64,000 nucleotides of DNA from Ferrimonas lipolytica (GCF_012295575.1 NZ_CP051180.1:3162001-3226000), one strand, 5' to 3'; positions 38,022 through 47,991 are shown, counted from the first letter of the stretch. Program-made: numbers and translations. The notes: a model not told the origin generated them from the sequence alone.

Positions 38022-38615
38022 ATGAATAAATTACTCTTGGTTGTCGCTTTTTCACTGCTTAGCGGCTGCGCTTCAGAGCCACTGGTAGACTGGGAAAACA
38101 CAACCCAACAGCATGACTTACAAGATCACGACCACGACGGCGTTATCTCTGCCCGTGAAAACTGTATTGATACCCTTACCGGTGCCAATGTCGATAACGT
38201 TGGCTGCGGTGCTGTCGACCAATTTACCGCTCGACGTAACCTCAAGGTGTTGTTCCCTAACGACAGCAATGAGATCAACAGTCGCTACTATCCAGAGATC
38301 GAATCTGTTGCCGAGTTCCTGCAACAGTATCCAGGCAGTATCGTCACCATCGAAGGTCATAGCAGCAAGGTAGGCAGCGCTAACTATAATCTGCAGCTGT
38401 CCCAACGCCGAGCGAATGCGGTACGGCAAGTTTTGATTACTCAGTTTGGCATTGACGCCGAGCGTGTTACTGCGGTTGGTTATGGTTTTGATCGCCCTAT
38501 CGACACCAACGACGACGCTTTAGCACACAGTCGTAATCGCCGAGTAGTCGCCGAGATGGCAACCAAGGAAAGCACCGCCGCTATGCGCTGGACCGTATGG
38601 AGTGTTGGCCGTTAA
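38022..38615 (+). CDS. OmpA-family outer membrane lipoprotein
   Basis: The 197-residue protein has a lipoprotein signal with lipobox LLSGC (Cys16). An Asp-rich, possibly Ca2+-binding stretch (DHDHDGVISARENC) and an OmpA-like peptidoglycan-binding domain (VTIEGHSSKVGSANYNLQLSQRRANAVRQ, VTAVGYGFDRPI, NRRV) follow. It lies between the TolC gene and lapG, the same position as in Shewanella bpf loci. It may anchor or stabilise the export and retention complex at the cell wall; this is an inference. Confidence 0.9.
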   Translation: MNKLLLVVAFSLLSGCASEPLVDWENTTQQHDLQDHDHDGVISARENCIDTLTGANVDNVGCGAVDQFTARRNLKVLFPNDSNEINSRYYPEIESVAEFLQQYPGSIVTIEGHSSKVGSANYNLQLSQRRANAVRQVLITQFGIDAERVTAVGYGFDRPIDTNDDALAHSRNRRVVAEMATKESTAAMRWTVWSVGR

Positions 38616-38632
38616 GCGCCGATAACTAATGC

Positions 38633-39310
38633 TTGAGGCGTAGTATTACCAAGCTTGCAATCCTTGCGGCATTGTCGCTGTCAGTTATGGCTGGTACGAG
38701 CGCGCCACCAGAGATGCAAGCGCGGCAACAAGAGCAATTGGTCTTCAATTATGGCGACCAAGCTGCTCTGCGTTACCGCGCTTGGCGCAATCTACTCGAG
38801 CAACAACAGCAGAACTTACCGCTAGATCAGGCAACAGCAGTCAACAACTTCTTTAATCAGTTTCGCTTCGGCAACGACATCGATATCTGGAATAAAAAGA
38901 ACTATTGGGCCACGCCAATGGAGTTTATCGGCATCGCCAATGGCGACTGTGAAGACTTTGCTCTAGCAAAATACATCACCTTACAGATGCTCGGCTTTCC
39001 TACCGAGAGCCTTCGGCTGGTGTACGTAAAAGCGGTTCAGTTGAACCAATTTCATATGGTGGTGGCGTATTACCCCACCCCAGCGAGCGAACCGTTACTG
39101 CTGGATAACATCAATGGCAATATCACCAAGGCGAGTAAGCGACCTGATCTTAAACCGATCTTTAGTTTCTCCGGTGACAAGTTGTGGCTCGATGGTGCCG
39201 CGGGCAGTCAGCAACTTACTGATAGACCAGCACTAACTCAATGGACTCAATTCAATCGCCGTCGAATGGACGGAACCATGAATCTTCCGTCTTATCTCAA
39301 GGGATCGTGA
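38633..39310 (+). CDS. lapG: LapG-type periplasmic cysteine protease (BTLCP family)
   Basis: The 225-residue protein has a signal peptide (MRRSITKLAILAALSLSVMAGTSA) and the catalytic triad of bacterial transglutaminase-like Cys proteases. Cys lies in NGDCEDFALAKY, His in QFHMVVAYYP and Asp in LLLDNINGNI. LapG cuts the adhesin after the first two residues of its TAAG site and releases it when c-di-GMP is low; the matching TAAG is present in the adhesin. The only start that keeps the signal peptide is TTG at 38633, with no clear ribosome site, so expression may be kept low. It ends one base before lapD. Confidence 0.93.
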   Translation: MRRSITKLAILAALSLSVMAGTSAPPEMQARQQEQLVFNYGDQAALRYRAWRNLLEQQQQNLPLDQATAVNNFFNQFRFGNDIDIWNKKNYWATPMEFIGIANGDCEDFALAKYITLQMLGFPTESLRLVYVKAVQLNQFHMVVAYYPTPASEPLLLDNINGNITKASKRPDLKPIFSFSGDKLWLDGAAGSQQLTDRPALTQWTQFNRRRMDGTMNLPSYLKGS

Positions 39311-39311
39311 C

Positions 39312-41240
39312 ATGACGCTTTATAAACAACTATCCACCTTTGTGTTTACCGTTTTCCTCTTAGTAGTAGCAGGATTAAGCACGGGTCAGTTGAACGAAAC
39401 TCGCGGTTTCCTCTACCAACAAATGCAATCTGAACTGGATAACAGCAGCCAAGCGTTATCATTGATGCTGCAACCATCGATGGAACAAGCGGATAAAGTC
39501 GCGGCAGAGACGCTGATCACCGCCATGTTTGATGGTGGCTTGTACCAAAGCATCACATTGAAGTGGCTCGCGGACGGCAGTCAACAAACCTGGGTTAACA
39601 ACCGCACTGATGCCTATATCCCGGCGTGGTTCTACCGACTGCCGCTGTTTGAAGAGCAAGCTAAAACAACCACTATTGTCAGCGGTTGGTTGCAGTTGGG
39701 TGAGATTGAGATTGTCTCGCACCCAGGCTATGGCTATCGTCAGATCTGGCAAAGTTTCGTCACCTCACTGTTTATTACAGCACTGATGTTGGTGCTGATG
39801 CTAACGGTAGTTAAGTGGTGGCTTCGTCAACTACTGAAGCCGCTGCAACACGTACAGCAACGTGCTGAGAACGTTGCTCAAAAGCAGTTTTCCACCCCAA
39901 TGGCAGAGCCTAAAACCATTGAGCTCGCGCTACTGGTACGCAGCATCAATACGATGGAAGCGCAGTTGAAACTGCAATTTGAGGCGCATAAAGAGCACGT
40001 GAATACATTACAGAAGTCACTGCTGACCGATGCTGTGTCTGGCCTACCGAATCGAAGCTACATGATTGGCCGCCTCAAATCATGGCTGCACGAACCAGCC
40101 GATGGGTGTGTAGTAATGGTGCAGTTACCGTTACTTGAACAAGTACGTGAGCAATTTGGCTACCAACTGCGTGATGAGTTGATAGGTCGTTTGGGGCAGC
40201 AGCTGCAAGCGTTGCCACAGAATGTTATCTCAAGTCGCATTAGTGCTAATGAGTTGTTGATCTTGGTTGAGGGAGTCGACTCCACCCAGCAGCATAAAAC
40301 CACCGAGCAACTGCAGGTAATCCTGCAACGCTTCGAACAAAGCTGTGGTCTGATGGACCCACCTATCTGTGCCATGGGCGCTGTTTCACGAACACCACAA
40401 CACCAGGTACAACAGATCTTATCTGAGTCAGATCATGCCATGCGCCAAGCGCAGCAAAGCGAACAGCAACTAAAGTGGTTTGCCCAACTCGCTAGCCAAC
40501 CGCTGAGCATCGAGCAGTGGCGCACCATGCTCAATGGCGATCTGCGCCAGCATATCGAACTCTACCGTCAACCGGTACTCGATTGGCAGTCGCACAAGCC
40601 AGTCCAGTGGGAACTGTTTGGTCGCCTTAACTATGAGGGTAATGAGTACCACGCTGGTCAATTCTTGCCATATCTCAATATGATCAACAAAGGCGAAGCC
40701 TTCGATCGCGCCCTCATTGAAACCGTTACCGCCAATGAGGCACTCACCTCTAGTGACCAGCGACTGTCGATTAACCTCACCGCAGCAGCGGTAAATAACA
40801 CCTCGTTCCGACTGTGGCTGATTGAGCACATCAAGCAGACTAAAACGAAGTTGCAGTTTGAGGTGAGCGAGTTACTGGCGGTCGATTTAAGCGACGATCT
40901 ACTCACCCTACGACAGCAACTGGCCGCCGTGCATTGCCCACTGGGGGTTGATCACTTTGGCCGTGAGCTAGCGTCGTTAGATTACCTTCAGAAGTTGGCC
41001 CCAGACTTTGTTCGTCTCGATCACGCCTTTGCCGGAGACACCAGTGAGCAAACCACTCAGTTATGTCGGGCTCTCTGCCTAACGGCACAAGGATTACAGA
41101 TCGACGTTTATCTGGCTGGGGTGCAAGAGCAACGGCAACTTACCCCATTCGAACAGTTCTCACTCACCGGCTATCAAGGCTTTATTCAGCCACCAAAGCG
41201 TGTCAATGAAGCCAAGCCAGTAGCGCTAGTTACCGAGTAA
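39312..41240 (+). CDS. lapD: LapD-type inner membrane c-di-GMP receptor
   Basis: The 642-residue protein has membrane helices at about 8-26 and 150-172 flanking a periplasmic output domain, then a HAMP segment (about 172-225). Degenerate GGDEF (about 235-385) and EAL (about 395-630) domains follow. The GGDEF catalytic motif is replaced by SANELLIL, and the EAL motif by WELFGRL, so it should bind c-di-GMP rather than make or cleave it. In the LapD family, c-di-GMP-bound protein sequesters LapG and keeps the adhesin on the cell. It is the last gene of the locus, before two terminators. Confidence 0.93.
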   Translation: MTLYKQLSTFVFTVFLLVVAGLSTGQLNETRGFLYQQMQSELDNSSQALSLMLQPSMEQADKVAAETLITAMFDGGLYQSITLKWLADGSQQTWVNNRTDAYIPAWFYRLPLFEEQAKTTTIVSGWLQLGEIEIVSHPGYGYRQIWQSFVTSLFITALMLVLMLTVVKWWLRQLLKPLQHVQQRAENVAQKQFSTPMAEPKTIELALLVRSINTMEAQLKLQFEAHKEHVNTLQKSLLTDAVSGLPNRSYMIGRLKSWLHEPADGCVVMVQLPLLEQVREQFGYQLRDELIGRLGQQLQALPQNVISSRISANELLILVEGVDSTQQHKTTEQLQVILQRFEQSCGLMDPPICAMGAVSRTPQHQVQQILSESDHAMRQAQQSEQQLKWFAQLASQPLSIEQWRTMLNGDLRQHIELYRQPVLDWQSHKPVQWELFGRLNYEGNEYHAGQFLPYLNMINKGEAFDRALIETVTANEALTSSDQRLSINLTAAAVNNTSFRLWLIEHIKQTKTKLQFEVSELLAVDLSDDLLTLRQQLAAVHCPLGVDHFGRELASLDYLQKLAPDFVRLDHAFAGDTSEQTTQLCRALCLTAQGLQIDVYLAGVQEQRQLTPFEQFSLTGYQGFIQPPKRVNEAKPVALVTE

Positions 41241-41268
41241 CTATAGAGAAGCGCACTACTGCAGATAC

Positions 41269-41303
41269 AACAAAGCCGCTGAGATATCAGCGGCTTTGTT
41301 TTT
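41269..41303 (+). terminator. Rho-independent terminator after lapD
   Basis: A perfect 14-bp stem (AACAAAGCCGCTGA, 41269-41282, with its complement at 41287-41300), loop GATA, and a T-run to 41303. The flanking A-run could also serve the opposite strand. Confidence 0.92.
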
Positions 41304-41356
41304 CGTCAACTTCAAACGGCAGCTGAAGCTGGCGAATTTGTTGAACTGCAGATGCG

Positions 41357-41385
41357 AAAAAGCCGCTCTAAAAGAGCGGCTTTTT
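41357..41385 (-). terminator. Rho-independent terminator after the tRNA pair (possibly bidirectional)
   Basis: AAAAAGCCGCTCT, loop AAA and AGAGCGGCTTTTT form a symmetrical stem with a T-run on both strands. It lies 9 bases beyond the 3' end of tRNA-His on the minus strand and is a second backstop for the plus-strand adhesin operon. Confidence 0.88.
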
Positions 41386-41393
41386 CTGAATAG

Positions 41394-41470
41394 TGGGGTG
41401 GCTAACGGGACTTGAACCCGCGACAACCGGAATCACAATCCGGGACTCTACCAACTGAGCTATAGCCACC
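41394..41470 (-). tRNA. tRNA-His (anticodon GTG)
   Basis: The minus strand folds as a full cloverleaf. The acceptor arm GTGGCTA pairs with TAGCCAC, the anticodon stem-loop is CCGGATTGTGATTCCGG, the T arm contains GGTTCAAGTCC, and the encoded 3' CCA lies at 41394-41396. Position 41470 supplies the extra G(-1), which pairs with the C discriminator, the identity element of tRNA-His. Confidence 0.96.
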
Positions 41471-41504
41471 ACTGTATTTTTTGTCTACCGAATGCCTGAG
41501 CAAA

Positions 41505-41581
41505 TGGCGCGCCCAGAGGGATTCGAACCCCCGGCCTCACCCTCCGGAGGGGTGCGCTCTATCCAGCTGAGCTATGGGCGC
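41505..41581 (-). tRNA. tRNA-Arg (anticodon CCG)
   Basis: The minus strand begins GCGCCCATAGCTCAGCTGGA and has an anticodon stem-loop CACCC-CTCCGGA-GGGTG (anticodon CCG) and a GGTTCGAATCC T arm. It ends with an encoded CCA (41505-41507). It lies 34 bases upstream of tRNA-His on the same strand, so the two are probably one transcript. Confidence 0.95.
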
Positions 41582-41597
41582 TTCCTTGACGGCCGCT

Positions 41598-41626
41598 ATA
41601 ATACTTATTCCGACCCTCAGCGTCTA
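41598..41626 (-). promoter_or_regulatory. Candidate promoter of the tRNA-Arg/tRNA-His transcript
   Basis: On the minus strand, TAGACG (41621-41626), a 17-base spacer and TATTAT (41598-41603) resemble a sigma-70 promoter. A GC-rich discriminator (GCGGCC) follows, as at stringently controlled stable-RNA promoters. It starts about 10 bases upstream of tRNA-Arg. Confidence 0.55.
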
Positions 41627-41739
41627 TGTAAAAACACGATAACTTGTTCGGTTGCCGTTTTTTTAGCTAAGACGGACACTCTATCACCAATAACCGTAGT
41701 ATTCCCCCTATCGACCGCACACAATTAATACAATCAACA

Positions 41740-43752
41740 TTATTTATTTAGCATTGCTCGTAATGCAGCGATGTTGGTTTTGCCTTTGGTATTACGTTCC
41801 TGTGCCGTTGGTGGTGCTTTTCGCTCCTCCCATTCGAGATCATCTTGCGGTAATTCCAGCAAGAATCGGCTCGGTTCACAGCGATTCAACTCACCATACT
41901 GGCGTCGTTCCTTACATAGGGTAAACATCAGCTCCTGCTGAGCACGAGTGATGCCAACGTAGGCAAGACGACGCTCCTCCTCGACGTTGCCCTCATCCAA
42001 ACTGGATTGATGTGGCAATAAACCCTCTTCGGCGCCAACGAGAAACACATAAGGAAACTCGAGTCCTTTGGAGGCATGCAGCGTCATCATCTGTACCTGG
42101 TCCAGTTCCTCATCCTCATTATTACGCTCCATCATGTCGCGCAACGTTAGGCGAGTAACCACCTCTTTCAGAGTCATCGGATCTTCCAGCTCGTCCCCTT
42201 CGACCATCGCGGTGATCCATTTATACAGCTCAGAGACGTTTTTCATCCGCATCTCTGCCGCTTTCGGGCTTGGCGAGGTGTCGTACAGGAAATCTTCATA
42301 GTTGATCTCCCGCACCAAATCACGCAGCGCGGCAATGGTATCGCCGCGCTCGGCACGATCGCCTAGCTCAACCAACCAACGGGCAAACACCATTGCCGTC
42401 TCTGCCGCTTGCGGTGGTAGCCGCTGTTCTATTTCACTATCAAAACATGCGGCGAACATGCTTATGTTCTTGCGATTCGCCAGATGACCGACCTTTTCCA
42501 ACGTGGCCGGTCCCATGCCACGCTTTGGCACGTTACAGATCCGCAAGAAGGCGTTGTCATCTTCAGGGTTCACCAATACCCGCAGGTAGGCCATGATGTC
42601 TTTAATCTCAGCGCGGGAGAAGAAGCTGGTGCCACCGGAAATCTTGTAAGGGATACGGTTGGTCATCAACGCCTTTTCAAACAAGCGTGACTGGTGGTTC
42701 CCGCGGTACAAGATGGCGTAATCTTTATACTTGGCGTGATTCATAAACTTGTGACGGATTAAGGTCGCAACAACCCGCTCAGCTTCATGTTCGTCGTTGT
42801 TAGCGCTGATCACCTTAATCGACTCGCCATAGCTCAGATTAGAGCGCAGGGTTTTGTCATAGACGTGCGGGTTATTGGCAATCAAGATATTCGCCGCCTT
42901 CAGAATACGGCCGCTGGAGCGGTAATTCTCTTCCAGCTTAATCAATTGCAGCTGCGGAAAGTCCTTGCCCAGCAGCACCAAGTTCTGTGGTTTGGCGCCA
43001 CGCCAAGAGTAGATAGACTGATCGTCATCCCCTACTACGGTAAAACGCGCACGCTCACCAACCAACAGTTTTACCAATTGATACTGACTGGTGTTGGTGT
43101 CTTGATACTCATCCACTAACAAATAGCGAATACGATTTTGCCAGCGTTCACGCACCTCTTGATTGGTGGCAAACAGCAGCGTTGGCAGCATGATTAAGTC
43201 ATCAAAATCCAAGGCGTTATAAGCGATCATATGTTCGCGATAGCGACCGTACAGCTCTGCCTGTTCTCGCTCAGCGGGATCCTGCGCTAGGCCAATGGCT
43301 TTATCTGGGGTGATCAGATCATTCTTCCAATCACTGATGCGACGGATAAGCTGTTGCAACAGATCCTTATCACCATCGTACTCATCTTCAGTCAGCTCTT
43401 TGAGCAGCGCGAGACTGTCTTGATCATCAAACAACGAAAAGCCCGGCTTGAGGCCAAGGATCTTGTGCTCACGACGAATAATATCGAGGCCCAAGGTGTG
43501 GAAAGTCGAGATCCGCAACCCACGTGCTTCTCCTTTCCCTAAGCTCTGAGCGATACGTTCACGCATCTCTCGAGCCGCTTTGTTGGTAAAGGTGACCGCC
43601 GCAATATGCCGAGCTTGGTAATCACACTTCTTAATGAGGTAGGCAATCTTGTTGATGATCACTCGGGTTTTGCCACTGCCCGCACCGGCCAACACAAGGC
43701 AGGGGCCAGAGACGTATGTAACCGCTTGCTCTTGGGCGGGATTAAGTTTCAT
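41740..43752 (-). CDS. rep: ATP-dependent DNA helicase Rep
   Basis: The 670-residue protein has the length and motifs of Rep. It begins [32 protein letters not shown] (Q motif and Walker A), then has [10 protein letters not shown] (Ia), [10 protein letters not shown] (II), [14 protein letters not shown] (III), LEENYRSS (IV), [10 protein letters not shown] (V) and [12 protein letters not shown] (VI). Rep is a 3'-5' superfamily-1 helicase that helps restart and clear replication forks. It is transcribed alone on the minus strand and divergent from ubiK. It is closer to Rep than to UvrD or PcrA by length and N-terminal sequence. Confidence 0.93.
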   Translation of the reverse strand: MKLNPAQEQAVTYVSGPCLVLAGAGSGKTRVIINKIAYLIKKCDYQARHIAAVTFTNKAAREMRERIAQSLGKGEARGLRISTFHTLGLDIIRREHKILGLKPGFSLFDDQDSLALLKELTEDEYDGDKDLLQQLIRRISDWKNDLITPDKAIGLAQDPAEREQAELYGRYREHMIAYNALDFDDLIMLPTLLFATNQEVRERWQNRIRYLLVDEYQDTNTSQYQLVKLLVGERARFTVVGDDDQSIYSWRGAKPQNLVLLGKDFPQLQLIKLEENYRSSGRILKAANILIANNPHVYDKTLRSNLSYGESIKVISANNDEHEAERVVATLIRHKFMNHAKYKDYAILYRGNHQSRLFEKALMTNRIPYKISGGTSFFSRAEIKDIMAYLRVLVNPEDDNAFLRICNVPKRGMGPATLEKVGHLANRKNISMFAACFDSEIEQRLPPQAAETAMVFARWLVELGDRAERGDTIAALRDLVREINYEDFLYDTSPSPKAAEMRMKNVSELYKWITAMVEGDELEDPMTLKEVVTRLTLRDMMERNNEDEELDQVQMMTLHASKGLEFPYVFLVGAEEGLLPHQSSLDEGNVEEERRLAYVGITRAQQELMFTLCKERRQYGELNRCEPSRFLLELPQDDLEWEERKAPPTAQERNTKGKTNIAALRAMLNK

Positions 43753-43873
43753 CGAGATTCCTAACTGATTACCACTGAAGGAGGCGCATTTTAACCAAAA
43801 TCTGCTCTAACGCACGTCCTATTCGGTTCACTAACTTGATACTATAATCAAAAATCACACAAAGGACGGACTG

Positions 43874-44113
43874 ATGCTACCTCCACAAAAGCTAGAACAA
43901 CTGGCACGCCAACTGGCAGATAACTTACCACCGGGCCTTAAGGCAGGCGCTGATGAGTTTGAACAAAAAGCTCGTACCGTCCTGCAAAGCCAACTAATGA
44001 AATTGGATTTGGTTTCACGGGAAGAGTTTGACCGCCAAACCGCAGTACTGGCCAAGACTCGTGCCATGGTTGAACAGCTTGAAGCACGCTTGAGCCAGCT
44101 CGAAGATAAGTAA
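43874..44113 (+). CDS. ubiK: Ubiquinone biosynthesis accessory factor UbiK (YqiC/BMFP family)
   Basis: This 79-residue protein has the amphipathic N-terminal half of the family (KLEQLARQLADNLPPGLKAGADEFEQKARTVLQ). The C-terminal coiled coil (SREEFDRQTAVLAKTRAMVEQLEARLSQLE) is also conserved. UbiK helps the aerobic ubiquinone-synthesis proteins assemble on the membrane. AAAGGACGG lies just upstream of the ATG. It is a single-gene unit followed by a strong terminator. Confidence 0.92.
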   Translation: MLPPQKLEQLARQLADNLPPGLKAGADEFEQKARTVLQSQLMKLDLVSREEFDRQTAVLAKTRAMVEQLEARLSQLEDK

Positions 44114-44132
44114 GGCCTGCTCAAGCAGTAAC

Positions 44133-44163
44133 AAAAACGGCGCCCCAAGGGGCGCCGTTTTTT
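44133..44163. terminator. Bidirectional terminator between ubiK and the convergent BCCT gene
   Basis: AAAACGGCGCCCC and GGGGCGCCGTTTT form a strong GC stem flanked by A and T runs on both sides, between the ubiK stop (44113) and the BCCT stop (44183). Confidence 0.92.
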
Positions 44164-44182
44164 ATGGCTTACTTAAGCGAGT

Positions 44183-46165
44183 CTACTCACGCACTAAGTG
44201 TAAGAAGTGCAGATGCTTCTCATATTGATCAAGAATATCACCAAGAACCTGTTCCCGACTCCAACCCATGATGTCGTAGTCTTGCCCGCCTTCGGTTAGG
44301 TGAACCTCAGCACGGAAATACTTACTGTCATCATCATCCTCATTATCATTCATAGTAAATGCCGGACGGGAGTATGCTTGCGGTCGAACTTGATATTCAA
44401 AGTCATGCTCGTCACCCAGCTCAACTCGCAAGGCGATACGATGCTGCTCTGCATCCAGCTCCACTTCAACGATAACGCTCTGCTTACGTAGCTCAGTGGC
44501 AACCAACTCCATTGCACCAATAACGGTTTCATCGATAAAGCGATTTACATGACCACGGCGCGAGAACTGCATCATGTTGCGCAAGCGACGATCCCAAGCT
44601 ACCGGGTTACGGGTAACGCGCGGAGCTAAGTTGGTTTGCGACAGACTGTCTTTCTTCTGTACGTCCACCTGCAACGCTTTGAGTAGTCCCCAGCTCGCCG
44701 TTAACAGCACAATCGAGAACGGCAGGGCGCTGGCAATGGTTGCGGTTTGCAGCGCAGTTAGACCGCCTGCCATCAACAGTACTACCGCAACTAAGCCAAT
44801 CGAGCCGGCCCAGTAGATCCGCTGCCATACCGGGGTTTTATCGTTACCGCCAGACGCCAGCATATCAACCACCATTGAGCCTGAGTCCGCCGACGTAACG
44901 AAGAACACCACCACCATTAGCATGGCAATCATCGACAACACAGTGGACATTGGGAACTGCTCTAGGAACACAAACAGTGCCAATGACGAATCATTGGTGA
45001 TCACCTCAGCAACCTGATTCAAACCTTGGTTAAGAATCATATCGATAGCGGTATTACCAAACACCGTCATCCACGCCATCGTAAAGCCGGCAGGAACAAA
45101 TAGAACCCCAGAAACAAACTGACGAATGGTACGGCCACGGGAAATCCGAGCGATAAACATGCCAACGAATGGGGACCAAGACATCCACCAACCCCAGTAC
45201 AACAAGGTCCAACCACCTAACCAGCTTTTTGGCTCGTAGGCATAAAGGTTAAAGGTCTTTTCAACGATATCGGACAGGTAACCACCGATATTCTGCACAT
45301 AGGATTGCAGCAACAACACCGTTGGCCCAATCACCAGGATCAGTAGCATCAAGATAATTGCCAAGCCAAGATTCAATTCAGACAAACGGCGAATGCCTTT
45401 GTCCAAACCAGACATCACTGACAGGGTCGCCAAAGCGGTAATGCCGATAATCAGCATCACCTGTACCGACGAGCTCACCTCAATACCAAATAGGTAGTTA
45501 AGGCCGGAGTTAACCTGCAGCACGCCGTAACCTAACGAGGTTGCCACCCCAAAAACGGTACCCAAAATAGCGAAGATATCAACCGCATGCCCCGGCCAGC
45601 CGTAGATGCGTTCCCCTATCAATGGATATAGCGCAGAGCGGAGGGTTAGCGGCAAACCGTGGCGATAACTAAAGAAGGCTAAGATCAATGCCACAATCGC
45701 GTAGATTGCCCAAGCATGCAGACCCCAGTGAAAGAAAGTGAGCTTCATCGCTTCGCGAGCAGCTTCTACTGTTCCCGCCTCACCAACAGGTGGCGACATA
45801 AAGTGCATCACCGGCTCTGCGACACCGAAGAACATCAAACCGATGCCCATCCCAGCAGAGAAAAGCATGGCAAACCAAGAGCCATAGCTAAAATCCGGAT
45901 CGGCGTGATCCGGGCCAAGCTTGATTTCGCCGTAACGAGATAAGCCGAGGAAGGCTACCAACATCAATATCAATGCCACAGCTAACACATAGAACCAGCC
46001 GGCATTGGTAATAATACTGTTTTGAAGATCTGTAACTTGGCTAGCTGCCGTTTCAGGGAAGAGCGCCGCGTATCCTACGATGGCTAAGATGAGGGCGGTG
46101 GCACCGCCAAAAACGGGAAGGTTTAACGTTTGTTTCTTAAGGGGAGATGCTGGCGCATCACTCAT
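44183..46165 (-). CDS. BCCT-family transporter, BetT-like with C-terminal cytoplasmic domain
   Basis: The 660-residue protein has twelve membrane segments and BCCT hallmarks: GMGIGLMFFGVAEPVMHF, FHWGLHAWAIYAI and the substrate-site YWGWWMSWSPFVGMFIARISRGRTIRQF. A hydrophilic C-terminal domain of about 150 residues (from about 510, ending near QYEKHLHFLHLVRE) is the type found in E. coli BetT, where it tunes osmotic activation. Choline is the likely substrate, but betaine or carnitine cannot be excluded. GGAGGATCT lies directly before the ATG. It is divergent from the second BCCT gene, with a 220-bp shared upstream region. No choline dehydrogenase genes are in the window. Confidence 0.85.
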   Translation of the reverse strand: MSDAPASPLKKQTLNLPVFGGATALILAIVGYAALFPETAASQVTDLQNSIITNAGWFYVLAVALILMLVAFLGLSRYGEIKLGPDHADPDFSYGSWFAMLFSAGMGIGLMFFGVAEPVMHFMSPPVGEAGTVEAAREAMKLTFFHWGLHAWAIYAIVALILAFFSYRHGLPLTLRSALYPLIGERIYGWPGHAVDIFAILGTVFGVATSLGYGVLQVNSGLNYLFGIEVSSSVQVMLIIGITALATLSVMSGLDKGIRRLSELNLGLAIILMLLILVIGPTVLLLQSYVQNIGGYLSDIVEKTFNLYAYEPKSWLGGWTLLYWGWWMSWSPFVGMFIARISRGRTIRQFVSGVLFVPAGFTMAWMTVFGNTAIDMILNQGLNQVAEVITNDSSLALFVFLEQFPMSTVLSMIAMLMVVVFFVTSADSGSMVVDMLASGGNDKTPVWQRIYWAGSIGLVAVVLLMAGGLTALQTATIASALPFSIVLLTASWGLLKALQVDVQKKDSLSQTNLAPRVTRNPVAWDRRLRNMMQFSRRGHVNRFIDETVIGAMELVATELRKQSVIVEVELDAEQHRIALRVELGDEHDFEYQVRPQAYSRPAFTMNDNEDDDDSKYFRAEVHLTEGGQDYDIMGWSREQVLGDILDQYEKHLHFLHLVRE

Positions 46166-46385
46166 AGATCCTCCAAAGTTTAACTACACGAGCCTCATAA
46201 TGTGCAATAACCAACTCACTACTTTTCCATAGATAAGTAGTTGAATTTGCTTTGACGAGGTCGAAACTTAGCCGGAATGGTAACAGTATCAGAACAATAG
46301 TTGCACTGTTCTGCTGCAAAATATTACCGAATAAAGTAAAATATAAGTTCATATGCCGATTGAAGTTTATTCAAAATGAGTTTAG

Positions 46386-47963
46386 ATGAATAATAGAAAA
46401 GATAAATACAGTATCGACAATACCGATTATACAATCGGTCAAGATAACATTCAAAAATGGGGTTTCGACGTCCACAACCCGGTTTTTGGAATTAGCGCGT
46501 CATTAATTGGAGTATTCCTTGTCGCCATATTGCTGGTCGATCCTGAAACATCAAAATCAGTATTAGATGGCATAAAATGGAAGATCATCGGTGCCTTTGA
46601 TGGTCTGTTTATGTGGTCTGCCAATATTTTTGTATTGTTCTGTCTAGCCATGATTGTTTCCCCATTCGGAAAAATCCGTTTGGGTGGCGACGAAGCCAAA
46701 AGCGATTATTCGGTAAAATCTTGGGTGGCAATGCTGTTTGCTGCTGGCATGGGCATTGGCCTGATGTTTTGGGCGGTGGCTGAGCCCGTGGCCTACTTTA
46801 CCGGCTGGTATGAAACCCCATTAAACGTTGCTGCTAATACACCTGAAGCAGCCAGAATGGCTCTTGGTGCCACCATGTTCCACTGGGGATTACACCCATG
46901 GGCAATCTACGGCGTGGTGTCGCTATCACTCGCCTTCTTCGCCTACAACAAAGGCTTACCGCTTTCCATGCGTTCAGTGTTCTACCCAATCTTGGGCGAT
47001 CGCACCTGGGGCTGGCCTGGTCACTTAGTCGATATCCTCGCAGTAATCGCAACCCTGTTTGGTCTGGCGACCTCGTTGGGGTTAGGTGCACAACAAGCTG
47101 CAAGTGGTTTTGGCCACGTGTTTGGCACCGACAGTGGCTTAGGCATGCAGATCGCCATCATCTTTGCGGTTACACTACTGGCGGTGATTTCGGTAATGCG
47201 TGGGATCCACGGTGGCGTAAAGGTTATCAGTAACATCAACATGCTGATGGCCGTTGCGTTAATGGTCTTTGTCGCACTAGTCTCCTTTGCGGTTTCCATG
47301 GGTACTATTCCAACGACTGTTATGGGCTACATCGAGAACATTATTCCACTGAGTAACCCGTCAGGTCGCGAAGACGAAGCCTGGATGCACGGTTGGACTG
47401 TATTCTACTGGGCTTGGTGGATCTCATGGTCCCCATTCGTTGGCATGTTCATCGCTCGTATCTCCCGTGGTCGCACTATCCGTGAGTTCATGACCGCAGT
47501 ACTGCTGGTGCCTACTGCTGTTACCATCCTATGGATGTCTGTATTTGGCGGTATTGCGATTGACCAGGTGGTTAATAAGATTGGTACTTTAGGCCAACAG
47601 GGGTTAACCGATGTACCACTGGCGATGTTCCAGATGTTCGACGCCTTGCCATTCGGTAACTTCTTATCGCTGTTGGCTGTAGTATTGGTACTGGTATTCT
47701 TTGTTACCTCCTCTGACTCTGGCTCACTGGTTATCGATAGCATCACCTCCGGTGGCAAAGTCGATGCACCAATGATCCAGCGGATATTCTGGGCCTTCAT
47801 TGAAGGCGCTATTGCAGCAGGACTGGTATGGGTTGGCGGCACCAAGGCTATCGAAGCGTTGCAAGCCGGTGCGATCTCTACCGCCCTACCATTTACCGTT
47901 GTGTTATTGGTAATGTGTGTCAGCTTGCTGATGGGACTAAGAACCGAGAAACGCATTCGTTGA
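46386..47963 (+). CDS. BCCT-family betaine/choline-type transporter, short form
   Basis: The 525-residue protein has twelve predicted membrane segments and the same family motifs as its neighbour (GMGIGLMFWAVAEPVAYF, FHWGLHPWAIYGV, YWAWWISWSPFVGMFIARISRGRTIREF). It lacks the long C-terminal cytoplasmic domain. It probably imports glycine betaine or a related compatible solute by sodium or proton symport. The substrate cannot be fixed from the sequence. The ribosome site before the ATG is weak. A hairpin terminator follows. Confidence 0.87.
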   Translation: MNNRKDKYSIDNTDYTIGQDNIQKWGFDVHNPVFGISASLIGVFLVAILLVDPETSKSVLDGIKWKIIGAFDGLFMWSANIFVLFCLAMIVSPFGKIRLGGDEAKSDYSVKSWVAMLFAAGMGIGLMFWAVAEPVAYFTGWYETPLNVAANTPEAARMALGATMFHWGLHPWAIYGVVSLSLAFFAYNKGLPLSMRSVFYPILGDRTWGWPGHLVDILAVIATLFGLATSLGLGAQQAASGFGHVFGTDSGLGMQIAIIFAVTLLAVISVMRGIHGGVKVISNINMLMAVALMVFVALVSFAVSMGTIPTTVMGYIENIIPLSNPSGREDEAWMHGWTVFYWAWWISWSPFVGMFIARISRGRTIREFMTAVLLVPTAVTILWMSVFGGIAIDQVVNKIGTLGQQGLTDVPLAMFQMFDALPFGNFLSLLAVVLVLVFFVTSSDSGSLVIDSITSGGKVDAPMIQRIFWAFIEGAIAAGLVWVGGTKAIEALQAGAISTALPFTVVLLVMCVSLLMGLRTEKRIR

Positions 47964-47991
47964 TAACCCATTAATTAGCGATTAATCGAAG

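Noticed and set aside
42068-43542. Several plus-strand frames inside rep
   Set aside because: They are antisense shadows of a well-conserved helicase gene.
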